DNA of 64,000 bases from Variovorax atrisoli 110B (GCF_000382045.1 NZ_KB907469.1:1-64000), one strand, 5' to 3'. Shown: positions 50,459 to 60,294, counted from the first letter of the stretch. Notes: generated by a model not told the origin, from the sequence alone. Numbers and translations: made by a program.

Positions 50459-53058
50459 TCGGCGGCGGAGGCGCGTCGCGCGGGCAAGGTTCGGGCGTGC
50501 CGCGTGTAGGCGCCGAGCAGATGCGTGGTGCCGTCGATCAGGCTTTGAGACACGTCGGTGCGGAACAGGTTGGCGCCGCTCAGGTCGGCCTGCGTGAAGA
50601 CCGCCTTGGAGAAGTTGGCATCGATGAGGTTGGCGCCGCGCAGAATGGCGCCGGTGAGGTCGGCCCGCACGAAGAGGCTTTCGCCGGCGATGAGCCGCTC
50701 CAGGTTGGCCTCCTGCAGCGCACATTCGGAGAGGTCGCAGTTGTCCAGGCGTGCATTAGCCAGGTCCGCGCGCGTCAGCGGCGTGGTGCGCAGCCCGCAA
50801 TGCCTGAGCACGCAGCGGCGCAGCACGGCCCCGGCGAGCGTGCTGCCGTGCGCAAAGCTGCATGCGTCTAGCCGTGCGTCGGAGAAGTCGGTCGACAGGC
50901 TGCAGTCGGTGGTGACGAAGCCGCAGCGCACCAGCGACGCGTTGACGAAGCGCACGTTCGCCAGCGTGCATTCGAGCCACACCACCTGCCTGAAAGATGC
51001 TCCATCGAAGGCGATGCTGCTCATGCGCAGCTTCGTGAGGAACACCTGGTGCCAATCGGCGCCGCGGAAGTCGCACCGGCTGATCTCGCATTCGCCCAGG
51101 CGCGTCTGGTCGAACGTGGTGTTGGCCATGTTGCACGACACGAAGCGCGCCTTTTCGCAATTGGCTCCGCTCATGTCGGCGCCGGAGAGATCCGCGAACT
51201 CGCATTGCGCACCGCCGAGGTTGGTGTTGCGCAGGGTCGCATTGGGCAGCGAGGCGCGGGCCAGCCTGGCGCGCGCCAGCACCGCGCCGTTGAAGTTGGC
51301 GTTCGCGAGCTGGGCTCCCTCGAGGTTGGCGTCCTCGAGGGCGGCGCCGGAAAAATCGGCGCCGTTCAGGTCCATGCCCGAGAGGTCGGCACCGACGAGC
51401 CGCATGTTCCGGAAATCGCGCTCGCCCGGAGCTGCCGCCGCCAATTGCCTGCGCAGCTTTGCCGAGCGGAACGAAGGCATCGGCGGCGCGGGGTCGAAGA
51501 GGTGGGCGCCGTGGAGGTAACCCTGTCTGATCTGCACCGTCATCCGCTCCCTGGTTCCGGCGGGCATGAGCGCGGGGGCCGGGTCCGGGGTGGCTGGCGA
51601 GGCGACCGGCGTTGCGGCGAGCTGGTCGAGCTGCCGGATGAGCGCATCCGGATCGAAGCGTTGCGGCTGTTCGCGGCTCTTGTGGAGCAGGGCGGGGTCG
51701 ATCTCGTTTTCCTGCCTGCGGCGCATCCGCGCGCTTTCTGCCTCGAGTCTGTTTCGGGCTTCCATCATTTCTCCCTGCATGCGCTCGAAATGCTCCGGCA
51801 CTTCGTCGAAGGGCAGCGATGCGGCCGGCGGCAGGGGGGGCGGCAGGTATCTGTCGGGGTCCACGCCAAGTGCGACGAGTTCCGCGCGCCGTTTCTCGTG
51901 TTCGCGCAGCTGCCCGGCGCGAAGGTTGCGCAGCAGTGGCCGCTGCATCGGGTCGGGTGCGTCAAGGGCGCTCCAGTCGCCGAGGATCTCCTTCGGGGCG
52001 AGGTCGCTGTCGCGAAAGGCGAGCAGGCTGCCGCGGGCGGTGTCCAGCCGCTGGAGCAGCACCGACTGGTAGTGCTGGGCCGTGCGCGGCTGCCGGGGCA
52101 ACTCCAGCGCCGGCATGATGTGCCGCACGTCCGCCGCGTCGTCCTCGCGCACCGGCAGCACACCGTGCCAGACGAGCGCCACGCGCTCGCGATGCGGAAA
52201 GAACCAAGCGGTGGTCAGCCGCAGGGCGATTTCGCTCAGCCCGTTGCCGTCCTTCTCGAAGCTCGCGAAGCAGCGCGCGCGCCAGTCGGGAAGGGTGCCG
52301 GCGAGCACCGGCTTGTGCGGGTGCATGTTGAGGATCTCGTAAGGAGCGCCGGGCGGCAGTTCCTGCAGGGCCGGCAAGCGCTGGTCTTCGGGCGCGGCGT
52401 TGAAGAAGCGCCAGTCCATGTCCGGAGCGAAGCCGGGGAAGTGACTATCCAGCCAGTGCTGCCCGTAACTGCTGCCCATGAGGGCCATGCGCCGGGGGCT
52501 GTCGATGGGCACCGGGCCGAAGCTGGCGGGCGCTACCTCCTGCCCGCGCGAGCGCACCCGACCGTGAACGGCTTCCACGTTGGGCGCGCGGCGGGTGTGC
52601 ACGCCGTTGATCGTCTCGTCGAACGCCCCGATGCCTCCCGGGTTTTCCGGCACGCCCGGCCCGCCATAGGCATGCGCCCAGTCCAGCGGCATCGCCTCGA
52701 AGGGCTGCGGCTCGCTCAGACGGCCGTCGAGCCAGTAGCGGTCTCCGGATGCGTGCAGGGACTTATCCAGGCCGGCGATGCGCAGGTGCACGGCGCATTC
52801 GGTCTTGTCCTGCTGGTGGCGGGTGTAGGCGTGGCCGCTCGCCAGCACTTCTGGCACGGACTTGGGCACGCCCATGTCGAACACGCCCATGCCGCCGATT
52901 TCCTCTCCGACGGTCTGCCACAACTCCTGGTCGGCCAGGAGCTTCGGTTCCGCTTCCAGGCTGGCGAGTGCCGTGACCGCTACGCCGAGCTGGTCGACGC
53001 CCTGCCAGCGATACGGCCGCGTCAGGATGCCCAGGCGCAAGGGTTTAACGGTCTTCAT
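50455..53058 (-). CDS. DUF2169 domain protein with C-terminal pentapeptide repeats
   Basis: An 867-residue protein. Residues about 1-300 form the DUF2169 domain, a T6SS adaptor associated with VgrG, DUF3540 and DUF4150 (MALMGSSYGQHWLDSHFPGFAPDMDWRFFNAAPEDQ). A helical linker with Arg/Glu follows (about 400-470), then about 300 residues of pentapeptide repeats from about 540. The gene overlaps its neighbours at both ends by 4 nt. I infer a load or spike adaptor that links a cargo to VgrG. Confidence 0.82.
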   Translation of the reverse strand: MKTVKPLRLGILTRPYRWQGVDQLGVAVTALASLEAEPKLLADQELWQTVGEEIGGMGVFDMGVPKSVPEVLASGHAYTRHQQDKTECAVHLRIAGLDKSLHASGDRYWLDGRLSEPQPFEAMPLDWAHAYGGPGVPENPGGIGAFDETINGVHTRRAPNVEAVHGRVRSRGQEVAPASFGPVPIDSPRRMALMGSSYGQHWLDSHFPGFAPDMDWRFFNAAPEDQRLPALQELPPGAPYEILNMHPHKPVLAGTLPDWRARCFASFEKDGNGLSEIALRLTTAWFFPHRERVALVWHGVLPVREDDAADVRHIMPALELPRQPRTAQHYQSVLLQRLDTARGSLLAFRDSDLAPKEILGDWSALDAPDPMQRPLLRNLRAGQLREHEKRRAELVALGVDPDRYLPPPLPPAASLPFDEVPEHFERMQGEMMEARNRLEAESARMRRRQENEIDPALLHKSREQPQRFDPDALIRQLDQLAATPVASPATPDPAPALMPAGTRERMTVQIRQGYLHGAHLFDPAPPMPSFRSAKLRRQLAAAAPGERDFRNMRLVGADLSGMDLNGADFSGAALEDANLEGAQLANANFNGAVLARARLARASLPNATLRNTNLGGAQCEFADLSGADMSGANCEKARFVSCNMANTTFDQTRLGECEISRCDFRGADWHQVFLTKLRMSSIAFDGASFRQVVWLECTLANVRFVNASLVRCGFVTTDCSLSTDFSDARLDACSFAHGSTLAGAVLRRCVLRHCGLRTTPLTRADLANARLDNCDLSECALQEANLERLIAGESLFVRADLTGAILRGANLIDANFSKAVFTQADLSGANLFRTDVSQSLIDGTTHLLGAYTRHARTLPARRASAAE

Positions 53059-53519
53059 CGGCCTGTGGCCTCCGGTGATGGGCGAAGGCGGGTGAGGTCG
53101 TCGCCGTGGTAGGCCGGGGCGGTGCTGCGGCGCTCGAGCACGACTTCACGGCTCACCGGGTCGAAGCGCACGGCGAGGGTCTTTCCGGCCGCGTGCTCGG
53201 CCAGCTCGGGCATGGCGATGGCGGTGGTCTGGTCGACGTCGAAGGCTTGGCTGCCTGCCACGGCATGAACCCGAAGATGCAGCTTCGCGATCGCCCACGT
53301 GGTGCCTTCGCCCGAACGGCGCTGGCCGGTGTCGGAGAGGGACATCACCAGCGCCATGGCGGGCGTCCCGTTCGCGAGCATGTCGGCAGCCCTGCGCATG
53401 CGCACGAGTCGCACGGCGCGCCGGCGGCGCTCGCGCACGAGCGTGACGCATAAGGTGAACACCAGCCATGCAAGCAGCGGTGCCAGCACCCACCAGACCG
53501 TGAAGGAGACATCCGGCAT
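53055..53519 (-). CDS. small membrane-anchored protein of the vgrG cluster
   Basis: A 154-residue protein with one N-terminal membrane segment (WWVLAPLLAWLVFTLCVTLV), an Arg-rich patch, and a C-terminal strand-rich cytoplasmic or periplasmic part. It follows vgrG by 13 nt and overlaps the DUF2169 gene by 4 nt. The arrangement suggests a membrane-linked adaptor or an immunity protein; no family is recognised. Confidence 0.65.
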   Translation of the reverse strand: MPDVSFTVWWVLAPLLAWLVFTLCVTLVRERRRRAVRLVRMRRAADMLANGTPAMALVMSLSDTGQRRSGEGTTWAIAKLHLRVHAVAGSQAFDVDQTTAIAMPELAEHAAGKTLAVRFDPVSREVVLERRSTAPAYHGDDLTRLRPSPEATGR

Positions 53520-53532
53520 CCGGTCTGAGCGC

Positions 53533-55923
53533 TCATCCGAAGAGCACGAAACCCTTGAGGGCGCCCCAGAAGCCGCCGGCGTGCTGTTCGGCGACGACGT
53601 TCGAGAAGCTCACCGAGCCGAAGTTGGCCTGGTGCGCGTACATGTTCATGATCTGCGCGGTGGCGTCCATCTTCTTGATGTTGCTCGTGAGCGTGAGGCC
53701 GGCGTTGCTGTTGTTCACGCCGTAGGTCGCGCTCGACAGACCGGTGGCCACCACGGCCGTGGGCGACCAGTCCCACAGCAGCACGCGGTTCACGCGCTTG
53801 ACGTGGTTGCCCTCGAAGGTGAAGTCGCCGCTGGCCTTGATGTCGACGTCGCCCGCCGTGGCCTCGATGGTCACCTTCTGCGCCTTGCCGTGGTAGTTGC
53901 CGGCCGAAACGGTCGAATTGTGGTCGCCCGTCTCGATGGTTTCCTCCAGGCCGCCCTTGATGTTGTCCTTCCCGCCGCCGCCCACCACGGTGCGCTGCCA
54001 GCCGGTCTGGTAGGTTTCCTGCCGGTTGCCGGCGAGCGTCTTGAGTATCGAGTCGCCGGTGTGGATCTCCTCGTCCATGCCCTCCTTCACGTCGACCAGC
54101 AGCCCCTTGTCGAAGGTCTCGTGGCGCAGGCCCGCATTGACGACGACCTCCGACTGGCCGCTGAGCACCGTCTCCTTCGAACCGAGCCTGGTGGTGGTCT
54201 CGATGCGGTTGTCGAAGAAATGTTCGGTGAGCGCGCCCGAGACGGTGAGCTTGGAGCCGTTGCGGTACTCGGCGGTGTCCTTCTTCTTGATGATGGTGTC
54301 GCGCGTGCCGTCGACGGTGAGCGTGTCGGTCTTCAGCACGTGGCTGTTGCGGTGGCCGTCGATGGTCTCGGTCTCATCGTTCTCGACGTGGATCCTCAGG
54401 TCGTTCTCCACGTCGATCTCGAAGTCCTTCTCGGCGTGGATTCGCACCAGCTCGCAGCCCGGCGCGTCGTCGAGGATGAACTCGTTGGCGTTGGCGGCCG
54501 AGCCGTCCCTGCTGCGGCTGACGAAGCCGCTGACCGTGACGTTGGCCGGCAGTTCCAGCGGCGGCATCTGGTCGGCGTTGTAGACGCGGCCGATGATGAT
54601 CGGCCGGTCGGGGTGTCCCCCAATGAAGTCGACCACCACTTCCTGGCCCCGGCGGGGATGGTTCACGGCGCCGTAGTTCGAGCCGGCCCATGCGCTGGAC
54701 ACGCGCACCCAGCACGAGCTGTTCTCGTCGCTCCTGCCGTAGCGGTCCCAGCGGAACTGCACCTTTACGCGGCCGTATTGGTCGACCCAGAACTCCTGCC
54801 CTGCCTTGCCCACCACGGTGGCCGTCTGGGGGCCGTTGGCCCGCGGCATGGGTGTCACGCGCGGTGCTCGGAAGGCGCAACTGGCGGGTTGCACCGCGAA
54901 GTCGAAGCTGTAGGAGGCAGCCTCGCTGCCGCTCGCATAACCTCCTTCGCGCAGCGCATAGGCGACCGACACCACGAGGTACTCGCGGTTGTCGTCTTCT
55001 CGGGGGCAGTTCTGCATGGTGAAGCGGTAGCCGGGCGCCATGCCGCGCACGTTGGTGTGGCCGGTGTCGCGCTCGGCCTGGGCCTGCGCCTCCTCGAGGC
55101 GGATGCGCGCGTAGTGCTCGCCCTGCTCCGACTCGCTGAAGCCGCCGAGCCATTCGTACATCTCGTACTGGCCATGATCGCCGCCGCGCGGCTGGTTTCG
55201 CACGTTCATGAGGTCGGCGCGCGGTTTCTTGAAATCGAAGTCGTCCACCACGTAGCTGCCCGGGCGGATTTCCTCCGTGACCTGCCATTGATCGATCACT
55301 TCCTGGAACGGCGCGAGGTCGCGGTCGGTGGCGAGGTAGCTGATCTTCGGATAGGCCGGCAGCGGCCCATGCGCGCCGATGTCGTCGGCCAGCACCAGCG
55401 TGTGCTGGCTCTTGCCGTGCTCGAAGAAGTAGTAGATGCCTTCGTGCTCCATCAGCCGGCTGACGAAGGCGAAGTCGGTCTCCTGGTACTGCACACAGTA
55501 CTCCCACTGCCGGTAGCTGCAGCTGAGCCTCTTCTCGAAAGCGAAGCCGTAGTCGGCGAACACCTCCTCGAGGATCTCGACCACCGACTTGTTCTGGAAG
55601 ATCTTGCAGTCGCTGCTGCGGGTGAGATACCAAAGCCAGGGCCGCACGCTTGCCCGGTAGACGATGTGCCGCGAGGTGTCGCCTTCCTTGCCGATCATGG
55701 TGAAGCGGACGATCTGGCCGTTGAGGAAGCGCGGTTCCCCGGCCGTCTGTATCTCGAGCGCCAGAGGCTTGCCGAGCACTGCTTTCATGTCGATCGACAT
55801 GCTCGGGCTCAGCAGGTCGACCTCGAATTCGAACAGTTGCGACAGCCCCTCCGTGCCGCTCATGGAGCGGAACATGAGCTGCTCTTCGCCCAGCGGTGTG
55901 TGGGCGCGTACGACTCTGGTCAT
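53533..55923 (-). CDS. vgrG: VgrG spike protein (second locus)
   Basis: A 796-residue VgrG with the spike core (FRSMSGTEGLSQLFEFEVDLLSP, DQYGRVKVQFRWDRYGRSDENSSC, AWAGSNYGAVNHPRRGQEVVVDFIGG) and a C-terminal gp5-like beta-helical region with repeated DxT/E-rich strands up to residue 700. It has no toxin domain; the last 60 residues are short (NVVAEQHAGGFWGALKGFVLFG). It heads the six-gene minus-strand operon. The start at 55923 is used because the conserved MTRVVRAHTPLG follows. Confidence 0.92.
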   Translation of the reverse strand: MTRVVRAHTPLGEEQLMFRSMSGTEGLSQLFEFEVDLLSPSMSIDMKAVLGKPLALEIQTAGEPRFLNGQIVRFTMIGKEGDTSRHIVYRASVRPWLWYLTRSSDCKIFQNKSVVEILEEVFADYGFAFEKRLSCSYRQWEYCVQYQETDFAFVSRLMEHEGIYYFFEHGKSQHTLVLADDIGAHGPLPAYPKISYLATDRDLAPFQEVIDQWQVTEEIRPGSYVVDDFDFKKPRADLMNVRNQPRGGDHGQYEMYEWLGGFSESEQGEHYARIRLEEAQAQAERDTGHTNVRGMAPGYRFTMQNCPREDDNREYLVVSVAYALREGGYASGSEAASYSFDFAVQPASCAFRAPRVTPMPRANGPQTATVVGKAGQEFWVDQYGRVKVQFRWDRYGRSDENSSCWVRVSSAWAGSNYGAVNHPRRGQEVVVDFIGGHPDRPIIIGRVYNADQMPPLELPANVTVSGFVSRSRDGSAANANEFILDDAPGCELVRIHAEKDFEIDVENDLRIHVENDETETIDGHRNSHVLKTDTLTVDGTRDTIIKKKDTAEYRNGSKLTVSGALTEHFFDNRIETTTRLGSKETVLSGQSEVVVNAGLRHETFDKGLLVDVKEGMDEEIHTGDSILKTLAGNRQETYQTGWQRTVVGGGGKDNIKGGLEETIETGDHNSTVSAGNYHGKAQKVTIEATAGDVDIKASGDFTFEGNHVKRVNRVLLWDWSPTAVVATGLSSATYGVNNSNAGLTLTSNIKKMDATAQIMNMYAHQANFGSVSFSNVVAEQHAGGFWGALKGFVLFG

Positions 55924-56204
55924 TCGAGACTCCCTTTGGCTCAAGAACCCCCAAGACGATGCCGGCTGCACCAGCATCGACCACCGCGCGAGCACCCGCA
56001 GGCCGCGTTTGCGAACTTAGGTGTGAAACGTTTGCTCGCCCGTGCACACAAGCGCACCACGGTCTGCCTCATCGTTGTGCCAACGAAGCGACGTGAGGCT
56101 TTCTTTGCAAGTAGCAGGCCAACGGCCGCGCCGGCCGTGATGCTGCGCCGCGCGTGCGTAAAGAGGGGAGCGGGGGAGCGGGCAGCGGGCCGCTGCCCGC
56201 TTCC

Positions 56205-57131
56205 TCAGGCGATGAACTCTTCGATCATCCGCGCCACGATCCGCGGCTGGTCGTGATGAAGCATGTGCCCCGCGTCCTCCAGCCGCTCGATGCGAACGTT
56301 GCCCACCGACTTCAGCCGTTCGTGGAATTCGTCGAGGGTGTAGCGGTTCTTCCACCAGCCGTGCAGGCTGTCGTCGGAGGCCTCCACCATCAGCAGCGGC
56401 GCGGTGATGCGCGAATAGAGGGCCAGCGTCTCGTCGACACGGAAGATGTGGGCGTTGACGATCTTGTGCGCCGCATCGCCCAGGATCTGCCAGCGCTCGC
56501 TGCCGTCGGGCTGCGCGTGGCTCACCGACCAGTGGCTCGCGAGCCAGGCGGCCTTGTCGGGCGTGAGGCGCGGGTTGGTCTTCATGAGGCGGCGGGCCAC
56601 GCCGTCCACGGCCGAGTAGCCGGCCAGGGCCATCTCGCCGCGGTGCAGGCGCTTGAGTTCGTCGATCCACTGGCCGTAGCGCGAGGGCGCCTCGTCGGGC
56701 TTGCGCGCGGGCATGCCGAAGCCTTCGAGGTTGACGAGGCGGCGGATGCGCTGCGGCCGCACGCCGGCGTAGTGCATGGCGACGTTGCCGCCCATGCTGT
56801 GGCCGACGAGGTCGACCTGCCTGGCATCGTCGCCTTCGCCCGCGTAGTGGTCGAGCAGCCATTCGAGGTCCGCCAGGTAGTCGGCCATCCAGTAGTTGTC
56901 GACGCCGCCGCCGTCAGTCAGGCCGAAGCCGCGCCAGTCGGGGGCGATGATGAAGCGCTCTTCCTCCATCGCGTCGACCACGAACTGCCATGAGGCCGCC
57001 ACGTCCATCCAGCCGTGGGCCAGCACCAGCGGCGGGCGCTCGTCGGAGGGCTGGCCCCACAGGCGCACGTGGTAGCTGAGGTTGCGCACGGGCACGAATT
57101 CGCTGCGGGAGGGGCGGAGGGCTTGGTACAT
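56205..57131 (-). CDS. alpha/beta hydrolase
   Basis: A 308-residue alpha/beta hydrolase: oxyanion motif LAHGWMD, nucleophile elbow GHSMGG (Ser about residue 121), later acid and the catalytic histidine in DAGHMLHHD. It resembles haloalkane/epoxide hydrolase-like esterases. It is divergent from the aldo/keto reductase gene with a 138-nt gap. The substrate is unknown. The longer in-frame start at 57941 reads across the neighbouring gene and is rejected. Confidence 0.87.
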   Translation of the reverse strand: MYQALRPSRSEFVPVRNLSYHVRLWGQPSDERPPLVLAHGWMDVAASWQFVVDAMEEERFIIAPDWRGFGLTDGGGVDNYWMADYLADLEWLLDHYAGEGDDARQVDLVGHSMGGNVAMHYAGVRPQRIRRLVNLEGFGMPARKPDEAPSRYGQWIDELKRLHRGEMALAGYSAVDGVARRLMKTNPRLTPDKAAWLASHWSVSHAQPDGSERWQILGDAAHKIVNAHIFRVDETLALYSRITAPLLMVEASDDSLHGWWKNRYTLDEFHERLKSVGNVRIERLEDAGHMLHHDQPRIVARMIEEFIA

Positions 57132-57269
57132 GGGCGCCGATGATAAGGAGGCCTTTGTACTGACGCAGTCCGGCACAGGACAGCGGCTGGGGCCGTGCAT
57201 GGGCGCATCGCGCTCGGGTTTTGGCGCGGCGGCCAGCGGGCCGTGGGGCGCGGCGGTAGCATCCCGCGC

Positions 57270-58331
57270 ATGAAAAAGATCCAACTCGGTCAAAGCGACC
57301 TGCACGTCACCCCGATCTGCCTCGGCACGATGACCTTCGGCGAACAGGTCGACGAGCCCACCTCCCATGCCATCCTGAGCCGCTCGCTGGAGCGGGGCAT
57401 CGACTTCATCGACACCGCCGAGATGTACTCGGTGCCCGCGCGCAAGGAAACCTACTCCGTCACCGAGACCATCATCGGCAACTGGTTCGCCGCCAACCCC
57501 GGCGCGCGCCAGAAGCTGGTGGTCGCGACCAAGGTGGCGGGCCCCTCGCGCGGCATGCCCTGGGTGCGCGAAGGCAGCGGCATGACGGCTGCGGACATCG
57601 AGGCATCGTGCAACGGCAGCCTGAAGCGGCTGCGCACCGACGTCATCGACCTCTACCAGATCCACTGGCCCGAACGCCACGTGCCCGCCTTCGGCAACAT
57701 CTACTACGACCCGTCCAAGGAAACCTCGAAGACCTCCATCCACGAGCAGCTCGAGGCGCTCGGCAAGCTGGTGAAGGCGGGCAAGGTGCGCGCCATCGGC
57801 CTGTCGAACGAAACGCCCTACGGCGTGCACGAGTTCGTGCGGCTCGCCGAACAGCACGGCCTGCCGCGCGTGGCGACGGTGCAGAACGTCTACAACCTCA
57901 TCAGCCGCGGCCACGAGAACGGGCTCGACGAAACGATGCACCGGCTGGGCGTGTCGCTGCTGGCCTACTCGCCGCTGGCCTTCGGCCTGCTGACCGGCAA
58001 GTACGACCAGAGTGGAATCGAAGGGCCCGATGCGCCGAAGGGTGCGCGCATCTCGAGCTACGAATCGGTGCGCAAGCAGCGCTGGGGCCGCCCCGATTCG
58101 CTGCGTGCCGCGAAGCGCTACAACCAGCTGGCCCGCGACAACGGCCTGACGCCCACGCAGCTGGCGCTGGCCTTCTGCTACACCAAGTGGCAGGTCGCGA
58201 GCACGATCATCGGCGTGACCTCGCTGGCGCAGCTGGAAGAAGACCTCGACGTGTACGGCACCACGCTGTCGCCGGAAATCCTGGCCGAGATCGACAAGAT
58301 CCGCTGGGACATCCGCGATCCGGCGGCCTGA
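57270..58331 (+). CDS. aldo/keto reductase (Tas-like)
   Basis: A 353-residue AKR with the N-terminal LGTMTFGEQ and RGIDFIDTAEMYSV, catalytic Lys in VATKVAG and the NADP motif region FCYTKWQVASTIIGVTS. It belongs to the Tas/Gfo-like subgroup acting on aldehydes or ketones. The start ATG at 57270 is used; the upstream frame extension is Gly/Arg-rich. No pathway partner is adjacent. Confidence 0.9.
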   Translation: MKKIQLGQSDLHVTPICLGTMTFGEQVDEPTSHAILSRSLERGIDFIDTAEMYSVPARKETYSVTETIIGNWFAANPGARQKLVVATKVAGPSRGMPWVREGSGMTAADIEASCNGSLKRLRTDVIDLYQIHWPERHVPAFGNIYYDPSKETSKTSIHEQLEALGKLVKAGKVRAIGLSNETPYGVHEFVRLAEQHGLPRVATVQNVYNLISRGHENGLDETMHRLGVSLLAYSPLAFGLLTGKYDQSGIEGPDAPKGARISSYESVRKQRWGRPDSLRAAKRYNQLARDNGLTPTQLALAFCYTKWQVASTIIGVTSLAQLEEDLDVYGTTLSPEILAEIDKIRWDIRDPAA

Positions 58332-58342
58332 TCCTTAATCAG

Positions 58343-58996
58343 TCAGCGGGCGCATTCGCCGGTCGCTGCGGCCAGCGCGAGGGCAGGCAGGCTCAGCAGG
58401 CCCATGCCGCCGCCCTTGAACTCGCCCTTCCTGCAGTCGCCGCGCGCGGCGCCTGCGATGCCCGCGCCGAGCCTGGAGTCGAAGCCCGAGCGCGGGCTGC
58501 CGTCGAGGTCCTCGGCGGCCCGTTCGGCGAAGGAGCGTTCACCGCCGATGTCGCGCAGGGCGCGGCGCGTGCTTTCCGAGTGGAGGATCAGCGGCGGCGC
58601 GGATGCCTGGCTTTCGGCTTGTGACGGCGCAGCAGCGGCGACCGGTGTCTCGGGAGCGGCGATCGATCTGGCGCGAGCGGATTGCGGGGGACGCCTGACG
58701 GCAGGGCGCTGCGACGATGCGGAATGCGGCGATTGCGCCACCGCTTTTGCGGGAGGCTGTGCCCGCATCATTTCCACGACGATGCGTTCCGCCGTACCGA
58801 CGATGCGTCCATGCGGCTTTGTCGCAATCACCAGCAGCCAGAGCACCGCCGCGTGCATTGCCGCGACCATCAGCACGAGCGCCGTGAGGGCAGGGCGGCG
58901 CAACGGAGGGAACGAAATCGCGTTCACCGGGGCTGGCGTATGCTGCATGGCTCGAGCGAATTCGATGTGGTGCGGCAGATTCTTGCTGCGGCGCAT
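58343..58996 (-). CDS. hypothetical Ala/Pro-rich protein with an N-terminal membrane helix (TonB-like)
   Basis: About 217 residues (or 201 from the ATG at 58948): a membrane helix ALTALVLMVAAMHAAVLWLLVIA followed by an Ala/Pro/Ser/Arg-rich stretch and a Gly-rich tail. The layout is that of TonB-type or periplasm-spanning proteins but the TonB C-terminal domain is not seen. It is convergent with the aldo/keto reductase (11 nt) and overlaps no partner. Weakly supported. Confidence 0.5.
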   Translation of the reverse strand: MRRSKNLPHHIEFARAMQHTPAPVNAISFPPLRRPALTALVLMVAAMHAAVLWLLVIATKPHGRIVGTAERIVVEMMRAQPPAKAVAQSPHSASSQRPAVRRPPQSARARSIAAPETPVAAAAPSQAESQASAPPLILHSESTRRALRDIGGERSFAERAAEDLDGSPRSGFDSRLGAGIAGAARGDCRKGEFKGGGMGLLSLPALALAAATGECAR

Positions 58997-59038
58997 CGGA
59001 TTTTCTGAAGTGATCCTGAACCAGAAGTTGCCACCCAG

Positions 59039-59533
59039 ATGGCCAAGAAAAGCGCCCACACCTCCGAGACACCCGCCACGCAGCTGCTGCGCGCACACAA
59101 GATCGCCTTCACCGAGCATCCCTACGAATACGTCGAGCACGGCGGCGCCCAGCGCGGCGCCGAGATGCTGGGGCTGGACCCGTTCACCGTCATCAAGACG
59201 CTGGTGATGCAGGACCAGGACGCCAAGCCGCTGATCGTGCTGATGCACGGCAACCGCACGGTGTCGACGAAGAATCTCGCGCGCCAGATCGGCGCCAAGT
59301 CGGTCGAGCCCTGCAAGCCCGAGGTGGCGCAGCGGCACAGCGGCTACATGGTGGGCGGCACTTCGCCCTTCGGCACGCGGCGCGAGATGCCGGTGTACGT
59401 GGAGTCGAGCATCCTCGAGTTGCCGCGCATCGTGCTCAACGGCGGGCGGCGCGGCTACCTGATAGGCATCGATCCTCAGGTGTGCGTGGCGCTGCTGGGC
59501 GCGAAGCCCGTGCAATGCGCGCTGGCAGAATAG
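59039..59533 (+). CDS. ybaK: Cys-tRNA(Pro)/Cys-tRNA deacylase YbaK
   Basis: A 164-residue YbaK/EbsC protein that hydrolyses mischarged Cys-tRNA(Pro). The elements GGAQRGAEMLGLDP, QRHSGYMVGGTSPFGTRREMPVYVE and NGGRRGYLIGIDP are all present with normal length. It starts 42 nt after the hypothetical gene's upstream end on the opposite strand and 101 nt before plsY. Confidence 0.92.
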   Translation: MAKKSAHTSETPATQLLRAHKIAFTEHPYEYVEHGGAQRGAEMLGLDPFTVIKTLVMQDQDAKPLIVLMHGNRTVSTKNLARQIGAKSVEPCKPEVAQRHSGYMVGGTSPFGTRREMPVYVESSILELPRIVLNGGRRGYLIGIDPQVCVALLGAKPVQCALAE

Positions 59534-59634
59534 CCGCCGCCATGGCGACGTCCCTCCCCCTCCAGCGATCCCTCTCGCGCATCCAGGCGGTCGTCGCCGA
59601 ATAGAACAACAACCACCCTCCGCGGAGTGCCGTC

Positions 59635-60273
59635 TTGAGCTTCACCTTGCCTTCCATCATCGCCATCGTGGCGTCGTACCTGATCGGCTCGCTTTCCTTC
59701 GCGGTCATCGTGAGCAAGGCGCTCGGCATGGCCGATCCGCGCAGCTACGGCAGCAAGAACCCCGGCGCCACCAACGTGCTGCGCTCGGGCAACAAGGGCG
59801 CGGCGCTCGCCACGCTGCTGCTCGATGCGCTCAAGGGCTGGGTGCCGGTGTTCCTGATCCACCAGTTCGGCGCGCAATGGGGCTTGGGCGAGGGCGTTGC
59901 CGCGGTGGCCGGCGTGGCCGCGTTCCTCGGACACCTGTATCCGGTGTTCTTCGGCTTCCAGGGCGGCAAGGGCGTGGCCACGGCGGCCGGCGTGCTGGTG
60001 GGCATCGCGCCGTGGCTGGGGCTGGCCACGGGTGCCACCTGGCTCATCATCGCGATCTTCTTCCGCTACTCGTCGCTGTCGTCGCTGGTGGCCGCCTTCT
60101 TCGCGCCGGCCTACTACCTGATCGGCGGCGGCATCGCCTGGCCGCTGGACCGCACGGCGCTGGTCGCGATCATCGTCATGAGCCTGCTGCTGATCTGGCG
60201 GCACCGCGAGAACATCCGCCGGCTCGCCGCCGGCACGGAGTCGAAGCTCGGCTCCAAGAAGAAATCAACCTGA
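59635..60273 (+). CDS. plsY: glycerol-3-phosphate acyltransferase
   Basis: A 212-residue membrane protein of the PlsY family, which acylates glycerol-3-phosphate from acyl phosphate. It has the motifs GSKNPGATNVLRSGN and FGFQGGKGVATAAGV and six membrane segments. The start is a TTG at 59635, directly before the SFTLPSIIA membrane segment; no ATG gives a full N-terminus. ridA follows after 21 nt. Confidence 0.93.
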   Translation: MSFTLPSIIAIVASYLIGSLSFAVIVSKALGMADPRSYGSKNPGATNVLRSGNKGAALATLLLDALKGWVPVFLIHQFGAQWGLGEGVAAVAGVAAFLGHLYPVFFGFQGGKGVATAAGVLVGIAPWLGLATGATWLIIAIFFRYSSLSSLVAAFFAPAYYLIGGGIAWPLDRTALVAIIVMSLLLIWRHRENIRRLAAGTESKLGSKKKST

Positions 60274-60294
60274 ACCGTAGAAAGAACACGCTCC

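Noticed and set aside
49409..51480. Tandem DNA repeats
   Set aside because: The periodicity is at protein level (pentapeptide repeats); the DNA itself is not a tandem repeat, and no CRISPR-like spacing exists.
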